A model generated the notes under the pieces. The model searched no databases and was not told the DNA's origin. It worked only from the letters and a program-made list of their open reading frames with translations. The translations under genes and the position numbers were made by a program. 64,000 nucleotides of DNA from Armigeres subalbatus (Eukaryota > Arthropoda > Insecta > Diptera > Culicidae): positions 310,001-374,000 of the forward strand of contig NW_026943130.1 in NCBI RefSeq assembly GCF_024139115.2, in the 5' to 3' direction. Positions 10,858-21,983 of the stretch are shown in pieces. Each line of letters opens with the position of its first letter. Positions within the stretch are counted from its first letter, which is position 1.

Positions 10858-11500
10858 TAAAAATAAAAGGAACTTTTCAAGTCTGTGCAATTTCAATTTA
10901 AAACATGGCTTAGAAGCAGAATGGCACTTTTTTACAACATCGCACGGAAAAAGCCCTTGCGAAGCTATTGGTGGCACTCTCAAACGAATGGCAAAACGAG
11001 CAACTCTTGCCAAAGATTATGGAAATACTATCAAGACTCCTCGAGAGTTGTACGAGTGGGCGAATGGGAAGGTTTTCAATCACTATATATCACAATTCAC
11101 TATATCACATTTCTGTTATATCACGAATGAGCGAAACCGCCATCGGGGGTGGAAATGGGTCTGGGGGGAGAATGGGTCATCGCTCTCACCGCGAGCATGG
11201 AGGGCGTAGAGCAAAATCGTTCAAAAGGTCTTCTATATTTTTGTCTTCTTGTCCTCAGATACATTAGATCTATTCTACAAACCTTCTATGTAGTTGAAAC
11301 AGTGACCCATTCTCATCCCCATTTGACCCATTGCATTGTCACTCCCGACGACGGTACTCAACAAAAGTTTGATGAACTTTTCAAAAAAGCAAAAAACTAT
11401 AATTGGCACACAAAACCTTCATTCTTTTATACCAATCGCTCATAATAAAATCCTGGCTAAAAATATTCCAACTCAGATGAAGACCCAAAAGCCTTTGAAT
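10858..11500 (+). pseudogene. Broken transposase of the foldback element
   Basis: One frame (10858-11060) reads 'AAHYKNKRNF ... LEAEWHFFTTSHGKSPCEAI' followed by 'GGTLKRMAKRATL' and 'IKTPRELYEWANG'. I recall the pattern [DG]-x-A-x-QYKN ... HFF-ATSHGK-x-C-x2-IGGT-x-KR from transposon-encoded proteins in insects and cnidarians; its Asp may be catalytic. Here the expected Asp-Gly before the AA is replaced by a stop after a small deletion. A 218-bp inverted-repeat insertion (11137-11354) follows. The C-terminal piece 'GTQNLHSFIPIAHNKILAKN' resumes at about 11420 in another frame. I cannot assign the superfamily from memory; Sola is one candidate. Confidence 0.6.
11137..11354. mobile_element. Inverted-repeat insertion inside the transposase
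   Basis: The left part (CCGCCATCGGGGGTGG, then GAGAATGGGTCA) and the right part (TGACCCATTCTC, then CACTCCCGACGACGG) are imperfect reverse complements over about 45 bp. Transposase coding sequence lies on both sides. It is a third layer of insertion in the S1 locus. Confidence 0.65.
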
Positions 11501-11899
11501 TGTTCGATTAAGTTTACAATATAATGAGTATTCAAGTAGAAATAAGAATTAAATGTAGTAACAAATAAAATTGAAGAAATTTTTTTAAAAAATGCGGAAA
11601 ATTAATTATTCTTTAAATGTGCGTTTACTGGAAATCCCCCTAATGAAATTACCTACCGAGCTTCATCGTTTGGAATCAAAAAGTTTATCTGATAAAAAAA
11701 ATCGACCTCCCATTTTTTTTTGTTAGACCAATTTTAATCTTTACATTCATTAATTTATTTTCTCAGTGAACGAAACGCTCTTTTATGTTTCAGACAAATT
11801 TACTAGTTCATCAAACATCACAATTTTGTAAATCTGGTCATTTGTTAAAAGAAATCTAAGGAAATATACGCCCTTTTCAAATGTTGGTTGGTTAATGTT

Positions 11900-12513
11900 A
11901 GATTATGCTAAATTGCTTCCTAAACAAATTTTTATACGTCCAAATGGTTGATGATAGGCTGCTGAACCTATAATTGGCGATGTAGGCATATAACATGCTG
12001 ATAAATTTTCACTCAATATGGATATGAAAAAAGTTTTTGTTAGAAAAACTTTTTTCCTTAAATATGTCACAAGAACAATATTCCCAGAAAAGTTAGATAA
12101 TTAAAATACCTATCTGCAGAAAAAATTCCATCGATTTCTGAGATGAGGTTTTTTGTAATATCGATTTTAATTTTATAAATTTTTTTTTCATTGTAGAATA
12201 CGGTTTTTTTTAAATTTTTGGATATTTTTCTAAAAACTTCTGGGAATTTCGCGACAGTCCGCCATACAACACTTTTTTGTAAGTCATTTTATAAATGCAT
12301 CGATTTAAAAAAAAATATGAAAAAATAGGCCCTCATCAAATGTTACTCTTGACAATTTTTGAAAAACTAAGTAAGTAAGGCTTAGGAATACCATATCTTT
12401 ATGTCCACCAAGTTTTATTCGATTCTGAGATGGTGCTGCCAACCGCTGGTCGAGTTGGCGCGAAATTCGTCTATACATAATTATTGGACTATCTAACAAA
12501 CGCCGGTTGGGTG
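11900..12513. repeat. Right inverted arm of foldback transposon
   Basis: This is the reverse complement of the left arm, uninterrupted. It ends CGCCGGTTGGGTG directly against resumed S1 repeats at 12514. Confidence 0.85.
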
Positions 12514-12785
12514 TGGGAATCCCGAGTGGAGTGGGGGAATTGGAATTTGAGAGGATTTCGAGTAAAATTCGAAGGGATTCCGATGTGAATTCGAGTGGAG
12601 TCCGAGGGGATTCCGAGTGGAATCTAAGTGGATTCCGAGTGGAATCCAATGGGTTTCCGAGCGGAATCCAATGGGTTTCCGAGCGGAATCAGATGGGATT
12701 CCGAGTGAAATCTTCCGAGTGGAATCTGAGTGGAATCGGAAGAATTTCGAGTGGAGTTCGAGGAGATTTCGATTGGATGGTCCCC
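12514..12785. repeat. Minisatellite S1, third block
   Basis: The 22-bp unit resumes (GATTCCGAGTGGAATC repeated) in the same orientation as the blocks left of the transposon. Open frames across it are repeat artefacts. Confidence 0.92.
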
Positions 12786-13326
12786 AACACAAAAAGAGCA
12801 AGTACAATGGGTTTTATCATCACCTCGGTGGGGACTGTAATAATTCCAAACAGTTTTTACCTCTCTTATATCGTTAATTGTTATCTATAGAGAGCGGTTT
12901 CTACAAACCCTGTACTGCCCCTATTCGCATGAGCGTTTTTAGCCAGTTTTCATCAATTTAGTAATATGCCGTTAAATTTTTCAAACCCGTTTTACATGGA
13001 GAGATACAAAACAATTCTAATAAATTGAGAAAACCTGCTATCTTTATGAAAATTTAGTATTATGTTCTTTATCTGTATACATTGCTATGGAACTATTGAA
13101 TGGACCATAATTATAGTCATTTATTGTGCAAAAGTGTATCAAAATCTGAAATGATGGGACGACAAAAGTGGGGTTTGATTTTCAAATTTCTAGAAGAAAT
13201 CCCATTATTTTATCAGTTTTTAACAATTAATATTTCAAAGATTTAATTTTTGGAAATAATCTGGAAGAATATCAAAAATGACAAAATTTGACTCGGGCGG
13301 GACTCTTATAAGAATCGCGGCAGTAA
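12786..13326. other. Spacer without recognisable feature
   Basis: This is AT-rich sequence between the S1 array and the reverse-transcriptase pseudogene. No inverted repeat, open frame or splice signal stands out. Confidence 0.4.
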
Positions 13327-13416
13327 ATGTGTTCCTATTTTTTAGAAGGCAAGTTTCATATAACAATAATATTAATAATAATAATACAGATATATGATAA
13401 TATATACATACATAAT

Positions 13417-15388
13417 ATGCTGACTCCAGAAGACGTAGAGTATATCAAGCGGGAAGTGCAGAGGAAACTAGTAGAGGAGGAGGCAAGATCGAGAGATACG
13501 TCGAGAAGGAGTTCTGTTGGATTGGATGCATCAATCGCAAGTATCCAGCGTGATTCGATTGCACCCGCTGCTCCAGGACCAACAGTGGAATTGCAACGAC
13601 AGCAATTGAAGGACGAACTAGCCAATCATATGGGCACAGCAGTTACACAGTTCCGTGGGACAGACCCCATGTCCCGACACCGGATACCCAAGTTGCAGTA
13701 CTCCTATCGGTTGACGAGTGCAGTAAGCATCCTTAACCAGGATATTTTGCCACAGTACTTGGAAACCGTGGAGAACCTTGAGGAGCTGCAATTTATCGTG
13801 TATTCGGCTGCAGTAGCTGTTGCAAGGACGTTGGGATTGCGAACGCGCCCACAAGGTGAGAGTGATGGACGCGCACGCCCCAAAGCACGAAAACCCGCGT
13901 GGATGCGACGTCTGGAGACCCGCATCGCCACACTGCGGTCAAAGGTTGGTCGATTAACACAGTACAAGCAGGGGAATCGATCAACCAGGCTAGTTCGGAA
14001 TGTTGCTGAAATTGTGAAACCCACAGAACTCCGTGATCTCACCGAGGCGAACATAACTGAGATCCTCGACACCCATGTACAGCGGTTGAGTGCTCTTGCT
14101 AAACGATTGCGACGTTATGGAGAATGTTCGAAGAGGAAGGAGCAAAATCGAATGTTCAACATCAACGAAAGGGAGTTCTACAACCACATCCGAAACGACA
14201 AAGCCGACTTTGGCGAGGGCCTTCCGGAGATTGGAGAAGTCACGCAGTTTTGGTCCAATCTATGGGAGAAACCCGTCATACACAACGGCGATGGGGTGTG
14301 GATGACAGAAGAAGAGCAATATTGTGGTGGAATTGGAGACATGACCGCTATCAACGTGACCGCCCAAGACATACGTGAGGCTACTCGGTATACCAGGAAT
14401 TGGGCTGCACCAGGACCCGATTTTGTGCATAATTTCTGGTATAAAAAACTCACAACAGTCCACGGGCGGATGGCGGATGCTTCAACACGGTACTAGATAA
14501 CCCCGGGCAGCTACCGGAATTCATCACTAGGGGTGTCACTTATCTTCTGCCGAAGGATCGGAACACTTTGAACCCAGCCAAGTACAGACCAATAACGTGC
14601 CTTTCGAGTCTGTACAAAGTGCTGTCATCGGTAATAGCGAGGAGGGTGCAGAACCATTGCGACGTCAACAACCTGATGACCGAGGAACAAAAGGTTGTCG
14701 ACGTAACACACGAGGCTGCAAGGATCAGGTCATCATTGATGCAGTCGTTGTTGGGCAGGCCACCCACAAGCAAAGAAACCTGAGCATGGCGTATATCGAC
14801 TATAAAAGGCATACGACTCCCTACCCCACTCGTAGCTTCTTAAGGTACTGCAGTTGTATAAGATAGACGGTAACGTCATCAGGCTAATGCAGCACGCTAT
14901 GGAGATGTGGAGTATATCCTTACACATTACCGATGGAGAAAAGTTGTTACGGTCCAGAACGCTCAGCATCAGGAGGGTCATATTCCAAGGCGATACCTTT
15001 AGTCCTCTATGGTTTTGCCTTGCCATGAAACCTACCTACCTAGAAACCTACCTAGCAGAACACTCAACCAACACAACTATGACTATCATTTGAAGAGTGG
15101 GGAAAGGAGTTCAAACATTACCCAAACCTTCTTTATGGACGACTTGGAGCTGTTTACGGAATATGTGGAGAAGTTGCACCAATTTCTGCAGCTTGTAACG
15201 GTATTCGGTATTCAGTAACGACATCCGGATGGAGTTTGGAATCGATAAATGTCGATCCATACATCTACAACGGGGTCACCTGGTGGATGCCGACAGTTTC
15301 CGCGTCAACGAACGTACAAATTCCTAGGTTTCCTGCAACTGAAAGGAATTCGCCATACGATGATCATATAAATCAAATAAATAAATAA
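13417..15388 (+). pseudogene. Non-LTR reverse transcriptase with MDDL active-site box
   Basis: A 360-residue frame (13417-14496, starting MLTPEDVEYIK) encodes a charged N-terminal domain. It runs into 'NEREFYNHIRNDKADF', 'VTQFWSNLWEKPV' and 'NWAAPGPDFVHNFWYKKL', the pre-RT and finger region. The RT continues in broken frames: 'NPAKYRPITCLSSLYKVLSS', 'GCRRNTRGCKDQVIIDAV', 'LSMAYIDYK' (motif A Asp), 'FQGDTFSPLWFCLA' (motif B) and 'FFMDDLELF' (motif C, MDD where most LINEs have YADD/FADD). The piece 'RMEFGIDKCRSIHLQRG' follows. The segment ends at an (AAAT)n-like tail at about 15369-15388, as expected of a LINE 3' end after internal loss. At least four frame changes make it inactive. I recognise the RT type but cannot name the clade with confidence. 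Confidence 0.75.
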
Positions 15389-15394
15389 AGAGCC

Positions 15395-17496
15395 TCTTGT
15401 CGACCGGCAACATTTTCAAGAAGAGCAGTGTCGACAAGCGGTGGAAAACCACAACAACCCTGAAATCCATCACTGCGGACAATCTGTGCTGTTTCGAATT
15501 CTTCCTGTTGTGCTCCATGGTCCTACAAAATCCGTGAAAGTATATGCATTCCTTGACGAGGGTTCTTCATCAACACTGATCGAGCACGACCTAGCTGGGG
15601 AATTGGGAGCTCAAGGGAAAAGCGCACCGTTGTGTCAAAGAACATGTCTAGATTGGAACCTGAGTCACATATGATATCCTTGGATGTTTCTGGAGTTGGT
15701 CAACAAAATCGTTACCACCTTCTAAACGTTAGAACCGTTGAATCTCTCAATCTCCCCCGTCAGACACTACGTTTTGACGAGCTGCAGAATAACTTCCGAC
15801 ACCTATCGGGACTCGCTGTAGAAAGTTAGAAAGTTAGTAGAAATAAAGAAAATACTGTACCACGTCTTCTGCTAGGACTTCGGAATCTCGAGCGCCTGGG
15901 TTGGTGTGTATACGGGAGTTTGGATTTTCAAAATAAGCCAGAACACGTTAGCCTTCATATCTGTAAATGCGATACAATAAATTCGAGGCAATGATGAAAG
16001 AATATTTCAACGCAGATTACGTGGGAGCTGAACCAGCTTAACCATTGATGTCCGATGAGAACAAACGAGCTCAAAAAATATTAGAAGAAACAACGATTAG
16101 AGTTGGAGATCGCTTCCAGACTGGCTTGATATGGCGCTACGACGAAATAGAACTACCAGATAGTTTTCCGATGGCTCTACAGCGTTTAAAATGCTTGGAA
16201 CGGCGAATGCTACGGGATGAATGCCTGAAGGAAAATCTACATAATCAGATTGACGAATACCAGAAAAAAGGATACGCTCATGGTCTCACTGAAGCTGAAA
16301 TACTATAGAACGAATCAAAACGAGTACCCGAAGGCAGCGAATGACATAGTAATGTGCCATTATGTGGACGATTACCTTGGTAGCTACGAAAGCGTCGAAG
16401 AGGTTAAGGAGGTTTCTGAAAGTGTGAAGTTTATACATGCGAAAGAATGATACGAAACTGGGGATCAAACAGTGCTGCTGTTTTAGACCATCTGGGTGGA
16501 ACACAGGCGGAAGGAGTTAAAGAGTTGATTTCGAAAGGAAACGACAATGCAGAACGGGTGCTAGGAATGCTCTGGCAGTCAGAATCAGACGAATTGTACT
16601 TTTCAACAACGTTTCGCAACGAAATCGTTCAACTCATCGATAATGGAACCAGGCCAACTAAAAGACAGATCCTAAAATATGTCATGAGTTTATTTGACCC
16701 GCTTGGCTTGCTAGCTTCGTTTTTGGTACACGGCAAGATCATGATGCAGGAGGTCTGGAGGACAAAAATCAGTGTGATGAACGCGGAAACGATTATGTCT
16801 TCGGACGCTGGAAGAAATGGATTGCTTTATTCGACACCATTGAAGAACTTCAAGTTGCTATTTTCACAACGCAAGCACTAGATTGTACTCGACACTTCAG
16901 CTGCACATCTTTGTTGACGCAAGCGAGGACGCATACTCTGCCGTGGCTTATTTTCGAGTAGAGGATGATAAGGAATTGTTCATTGCGCATTAGTGTCAGC
17001 GAAATCGTGGCGAAAAAGTGGCGCCTATTCAGCACGTTACTATCCCCAGATTAGAGTTGATGGCTTGTGTATTGGGAGTACGACTGGCCACATTCGTAGG
17101 CGACGGCCATTCATTCCCAATCAAACGAAAGGTGTTCTGGTCTGACTCAAAACTGCGTTGGCGTGGATTGGGTCTGAACACCGACGCTATAGACAGTTTG
17201 TGGCATGCTGAATTGGTGAAATGCTATCATCGACGGATGCAAGTGAGTGAAGTTGGGTGCCAAGTAAACTCAACGTAGCAGATGAAGCCACAAAATGGGG
17301 TAAAGGCCCCTGCTTTGACGCTTCCAGTCGCTGGTAAAAAGGGCCAGAGTTTTTGTATGAGCCTGATCAGTGCTGGCCACAACTTGTTGAGCGAATTACT
17401 ACTACTGAAGAGGAACTACGTCAATGCTATATTCATGGTATATGCACTGCACTCAGAGGCGACTCGTCCATATGTTCTACCTGTTCATGGAACAGG
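15395..17496 (+). pseudogene. BEL/Pao retrotransposon pol, left part (protease, RT, RNase H)
   Basis: The 5' LTR and gag are missing. Visible domains, in order, are the aspartic protease with 'VYAFLDEGSSSTLIEHDL' (15540-15600), then RT pieces with 'FQTGLIWRYDEIELPDSFPM' (16110-16170). The YVDD catalytic box 'MCHYVDDYLGSYES' is at 16352-16394. The RT connection follows with 'ILKYVMSLFDPLGLLASFLV' (16670-16729), and RNase H with 'HIFVDASEDAYSAVAYFR' (16903-16956) and 'HVTIPRLELMACVLG'. A deletion removes much of the RT palm before YVDD, and stops are frequent. The frame at 17440-17496 ('STCSWNR') continues exactly at 19255 once the intervening insertion is ignored. Confidence 0.88.
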
Positions 17497-17889
17497 CAGT
17501 GTTGGTAAAAACTCAAAATCTCAAAACTCATGGATGATTCAAATCTAGCGTGAGTTGAAACGCCCCAACTCAGCACCTAAAAACTCATGGATGAGTTGAA
17601 TCATCTATTTGAATCATCGCAGGATTTCTTTTGTTCTCCTTCGTTAAAAACAGTGAAATGACGTTTGACGCATAAAATATAAGACACTCTTTCATGTATA
17701 AGGAATAAATTTCCCCAAAGTGATTTCAAATGCGTTTTTGAACCGAAATGATTTTTTTGGCAAATGAGTGAAATGATGCGTTTTAGCATGAAAAATTCAA
17801 GCGTGATGCATTCCTTTAAAATCGCAGACGATTTCATTCGCACGGGAGCGCTCGTTGATTGAGATTTATGAGTGATTTTACCAACACTG
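17497..17889. mobile_element. hAT-like MITE, 393 bp
   Basis: The left end is CAGTGTTGGTAAAA and the right end is TTTTACCAACACTG, an inverted repeat with the CA...TG termini common in hAT elements. The flanking 8-mers GGAACAGG and CAAACAGG agree at six positions, consistent with a decayed 8-bp duplication. There is no coding capacity. AACTCATGGATGA-like motifs occur in the left subterminal region. Confidence 0.75.
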
Positions 17890-17897
17890 CAAACAGG

Positions 17898-19243
17898 TAA
17901 CCATTTTCAGTTGAGAAGTAGGAAACTTAATGTCCTTACAATTAATTTCTTTGCAATTATTTATTAGGGCAAATAATTACTCAGTGAAATTTTTAAACAA
18001 AGTTTCACGTAATGTTTCCAATGATGGTTTAATATCTAACGAAACAAAATATTGCGTAGACAGATAAACTCAGACAAGATCAGCTAAATATGTGTTTCTC
18101 CGACGAATAACAGCACACCACATCACATAGAAAGCTTTTGCCAGTCGTAAGATTCATAAAGAACCAACAGCAGCGCTGTCAGAAGTAAAATTTAAAATTT
18201 CCTCCTTGGTATAAGGGTTGCTGACGTTTAATCACCTTTCTCTTTCAAGCGCATACGAAGTATAGGGTTTGTTTTCATCGGGAAACGTTTCCCGATGAAA
18301 ACAAATCCTACCCTTCCTGGGCGCTTGAAAGAGAAAGATTATTAAACGTCAGAAACCTCTATGCTCACTCGTTCTCCGCGCGCGTAGAACCAACGTGAGC
18401 GTTGCCAGCTTTCTTCGTTTCCTTACATTATCCTCTTTCGCATGCAACGCAGGCACGTTTAGATGAATGTTGTGCGTGCTATGTGCGCAGGAGTCCAACC
18501 CGTTCGACGCGCTGCGAGAACAATCAACGACGCGACGTATCTTCGGTTAGACTCGGTCGGAGTGTCGGGCTGTGCTTTGCCGAAAGGCGCACCGCGACCG
18601 CACACGCTTTCGTTGATGATTATGCATCATAAACAATTCAGCATCAAGAACAATATTAAATTAATGTTTGAGTTTTTAAAAAGAGACATTAAAACTTGAT
18701 TATTATGAAATATGTTTTTTTTTCCAAATAATCAAAATTAATCAACATAGAAAAAAAGGCATAGTTTTCACTAAATTTAAAAAAACTAAATAACTCTAAA
18801 ACATTTCAGTGGACTCAATCTAGGGTCGCATCAAATGATGATACTAATAATGGTTAATTATATTTCCTTCAAAATGAAAAAAAAAAGTGAGTTTTTAAAT
18901 GCTAGGGGCGATGGGTCCTGCGCACCCGAATGGTGGAAAGAGTCGATTTGAAAGATCTCTATTCTGAGCAATATCCAGTTATCGCCAACTGCTACCAAGT
19001 TAGATTTCGGACGACTTGGGAGAGTTTTAAATTTTAAGTGCATCTTAATTTGAAACATTTTTAGAACAAAAGAGATTTATTTAGTAGGGAGATTAAGAAG
19101 CTGTTCATTGATTTATAAATCCTTTCTGTTTAAATTGTTTTTTTTTATGTTTGATTACGTTGTACAAGAAAAGGTTATAATATTAGATCAAATACACAAC
19201 TTTCATTCGAAACCTCAGCTTGATGGATATTTTTTAGCAGGCC
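17898..19243. other. Insertion filler without a recognisable gene
   Basis: Apart from the hairpin at 18217-18356, this part is AT-rich with a GC-richer island at 18360-18620 (short frames only). A minus-strand frame at 18858-19058 has no family signature. No inverted termini were found that would define one element. Confidence 0.4.
18217..18356. mobile_element. 140-bp hairpin MITE, copy 1
   Basis: The sequence is nearly one perfect palindrome. The left arm runs GCTGACGTTTAATCACC, CTTTCTCTTTCAAGCGC, TTTTCATCGGGAAACG, and the right arm is its complement, closing at GTCAGAAAC. The centre is near 18286. A second diverged copy is at 39974-40101. Confidence 0.8.
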
Positions 19244-20615
19244 GGTAGAACAGGTGTACCAAAAGTTCACGAGACGCCCCTGACTGCACTGCTACTACAG
19301 ATAGACCGTTTCTCAATTGGAATCGGTTGCTACGGACCGTAGCTTACGTGAAACGTTTTGTAAACGCATTCAGGCGAAATTTGCAGTGACACCTTGTTGG
19401 AGATATCCTAACGCAAGCAGAATTAGAAGATGCTTAGACTGTGTTATGGAGGATCGTACAGTCGGACGGATATTCAGAAGAGCTGGCTATCATAAGAAAG
19501 AACGGAAGGTTGTCTATCGAGCAACAAATTACGCTGGACAAAAACAGTGTTCTGTACAAACTTACACCGATGTTGGACGATCAAGGTGTTCTTCGTGTTG
19601 ATGGCCGTATCGGTTCTCTCGAAGTAGCTGCAACAGATACAAAGTATCCTATTATTCTTTATAGGAAACATCGTGTGACCTTTTTAGGTATCAACAACTA
19701 CCACCGCAAGTATCTCCAAGTATCTCCATGTATCTCTCGGAGACAATAGTTAATGAAGTGCGACAACGATTTTACGTACCACGGTTACGTGTGCTTGTCA
19801 AAATAGTAGCCAATTGCTGTCAAAAATGTAAAGTTAAGAGAGCTAGGCCGTATATCCCAAGAATGGGACCTTTGCATGCAGCGAGATTATCACCATTCTT
19901 TAGGCCCTTCAGCTATGTTGGATTAGACTATTTTGGTCCGATAATTATTAAGGTTGGCCGCTCAAATGCTAAACGATGGATTGCACTATTTACGTGCCTA
20001 ACGATTCGCGCCGTGCACATAGAAGTAGCCTTCGATTTGTCTACGCACAGTTGCAATGCTTGTATTCGAAGGTTCGTCGCGAGAAGGGAATCCCCAATCG
20101 AAATACATTCCGATAACGGGAGAAATTTTGTTAGTGCTGAACGCGCTTTAAAGAAGCAAGTTACACGTATCTATGAGGACGCAGCAGTAACTTTTACAAA
20201 CGCTCGTACAAAATGGGTATTTATATCACTTTATGCTCCGCACATGGGGGGCTCATGGGAGCGTTTAGTTCGATCCATCAAAATTGCTATGACAAGTTTA
20301 CCACAGGAGCGCAAATTGGTCGACGACGCATTACCACGCATATACCACAGCGGTAGAGGCAGAGGCAATCGTCAACACGCGACCGCTGACTTATTTGCCT
20401 CTAGATTCAGCAGAACAGGAATCCTTGACCCCAAACCATTTTTGTTGAGATGGTGTGTGGTGTGAAGCAGCCAGCAATCGAAATGGATGATTCCAGGAAT
20501 GCCATTCGTAGTACAGTACTGATACAGTACAACCTCGACCATATCTGGAGACGCTGGGTCAGAGAATATCTGCCCACATTAACGAAGAGAACCAAGTGGT
20601 TTGGTGAAACAAAAC

Positions 20616-20861
20616 CCAGATTAATCCACCTAGCGTTGGTGGTGCCTTTCTCGCATTTAGTTAAGACACCAACCTTATATGGGGTTTATATGGTCCGATG
20701 TACCATTTTCTTCATAACTTTTAAACGCAATGACCGATTGTTATAAAATTCAATAGTGATCAACAAGGCTTTGTCCCCTGTCGAATGAAACTTGTTGCGA
20801 GAAAATCGGTTAAGGATTTCTATACGAAAAGTTGTCTAATGTTTTTTATAGCTTTTGTGCA

Positions 20862-20906
<45 letters not shown>

Positions 20907-21058
20907 ACATACATACACACGGACAGACAGACATGTGCTCAGCTCGTCGAGCTGAGTCGATTGGTATATAACACTATGGGTCTCAGAGGCATCTATAAAA
21001 AGTTCGTTTTCGAAGTGAAATGATAGCCTTTCGGTACAACTTAGTTGTACGAGAAAGG
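20616..21058 (+). mobile_element. MITE family M1, complete copy (443 bp)
   Basis: The element starts CCAGATTAATCCACCTAGCG and ends TTGTACGAGAAAGG, with CCTTTCTCG near the left end matching the complement of the right end. It is flanked by an exact 6-bp duplication CAAAAC (20610-20615 and 21059-21064), and BEL integrase coding lies on both sides. Internally it holds a CA microsatellite and the near-palindrome CAGCTCGTCGAGCTG. Fragments of the family occur at 1615, 6442 and 61708. Confidence 0.85.
20862..20923. repeat. CA microsatellite
   Basis: A run of CACACA with TACA interruptions lies inside MITE M1. It is probably part of the family and polymorphic in length. Confidence 0.9.
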
Positions 21059-21287
21059 CAAAACGATACCGGTTGGTGATTTGGTTGTAGTTATTGATGA
21101 TGTCAAGCGAAATGGATGGATGCGAGGGAAGATATTGGAGGTGAATCCGGGAAAAGATGGTAGAGTGAGACAGGCTGTAGTCCAGACTTCTGATGGAGTG
21201 TTTCGAAGACCAGTGTCCAAACTGGCCATTCTTGAGGTAAAGCAGTGATATAGCTGAGGCAGATGCCCATCTTTACGAGGAGGGGGA

Positions 21288-21650
21288 TGTTCAGGCTGGC
21301 AACCATTCCGTAGTCAACGAACTGAAGTCTGCTGCGATAGAACAGCCCTGTCATCTCATCAGATAGCATTAATGCCAAAACATCACATGCGTTTGTTATC
21401 CAGGCACAAATCTATTTCAATAATTTAGTTTATTTTTTAAATTTCTACAGTGCTACATTGAATTAAATTCGAAAATACGTTAGAGGTGAGAAATAACAAC
21501 TTATTTATAAAAAGCTCAACATTATTGAGAATTATCTTACAGCACAAAAATTGTAAAATTATAACCTAATTGTTCGTGGAATCCAAAAACTACTAAGCCA
21601 CCGAATTTGTAAGCAATCTCTAAATTAAAATCTAAACAAACTTATCACTA
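21288..21650 (+). mobile_element. Probable BEL 3' LTR
   Basis: A purine tract GAGGAGGGGGA directly precedes TGTTCAGGCTGGC, the usual type of BEL/Pao LTR start. It lies 40 bp after the integrase stop. No 5' LTR is in the window for comparison, so the right boundary (near 21650) is a guess. Confidence 0.55.
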
Positions 21651-21891
21651 CATATATCCTAAATATTGCAGCTTAAAGGACTACGCTAACGAGAATCGTG
21701 CGTTCTTAGTTCGTTCCCGCACAATATGTCTTTTTTATTGTTTGTATGTAAATATGTAGTTGTGCTTAGTTTTCACAAGCAACTTCATCAGAGATGAAAT
21801 TACTTTATAGATCTAACACTTCTTTCCAACACATTCGTGTAAATATGGAAATCATTCCCTTCTTGAATTGCATTACGTTTCCAATTTCCAG

Positions 21892-21983
21892 TTTTCATTT
21901 CCGTCCTTCAACTGGATCGACATTCCATCACCGAAGTAGGCACCAACGCCAGGCCGTCGTTATGCTACGAGAAGAGGCTCTTG
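21892..21983 (+). CDS. Possible host exon (weak)
   Basis: A 92-bp block is bounded by a plausible acceptor (CGTTTCCAATTTCCAG, ending 21891) and a strong donor (TTG then GTGAGTAAT at 21984). One frame is open throughout, includes an ATG at 21963 ('MLREEAL') and would leave a phase-1 junction. It may instead be a 5' UTR exon or chance. No homology is recognised. Confidence 0.25.

Larger units (their letters stand above)
9242..12513. mobile_element. Foldback DNA transposon with ~620-bp inverted repeats
   Basis: The element begins CACCCAACCGGCG and ends CGCCGGTTGGGTG. Its arms are long and near-complementary: 9242-10285 (after removing a nested 412-bp MITE) and 11900-12513. The central 1.6 kb carries a broken transposase. 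It lies within minisatellite S1, whose blocks continue on both sides in the same orientation. A clear target duplication is not visible, because the flanks are themselves repetitive (GTG on the left, GTG inside the right terminus). The superfamily is not assigned. Confidence 0.85.
17490..19254. mobile_element. Composite insertion in BEL pol, bounded by GAACAGG
   Basis: BEL coding sequence stops at GAACAGG (17490-17496) and resumes after a second GAACAGG (19248-19254). Joining the two gives a continuous reading frame through the junction ('WNRCTKSS'). The inserted 1.75 kb contains a hAT-type MITE at its left edge, a 140-bp hairpin element and AT-rich filler. A third, imperfect copy (CAAACAGG) lies just right of the MITE. 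This suggests a first insertion with a 7-8 bp target duplication, followed by MITE insertion at its edge. The first element's own termini are not clear. Confidence 0.7.
19255..21248 (+). pseudogene. BEL/Pao retrotransposon pol, right part (integrase)
   Basis: The segment begins with the pre-integrase region ('LNWNRLLRTVAYVKRFV', 19300-19360) and continues with 'LRVDGRIGSL'. It then carries the zinc-binding module and integrase core: 'NCCQKCKVKRARP', 'MGPLHAARLSPFFRPFSYVG', 'LDYFGPI' (first catalytic Asp), 'IHSDNGRNF' (second Asp) and 'APHMGGSWERLVRSIK' (catalytic Glu). The C-terminal integrase domain is split by MITE M1 at 20616-21058. It resumes as 'PVGDLVVVIDDVKRNGWMRG', ending at a stop at 21248. 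Several frameshifts are present and the element is inactive. Confidence 0.9.
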
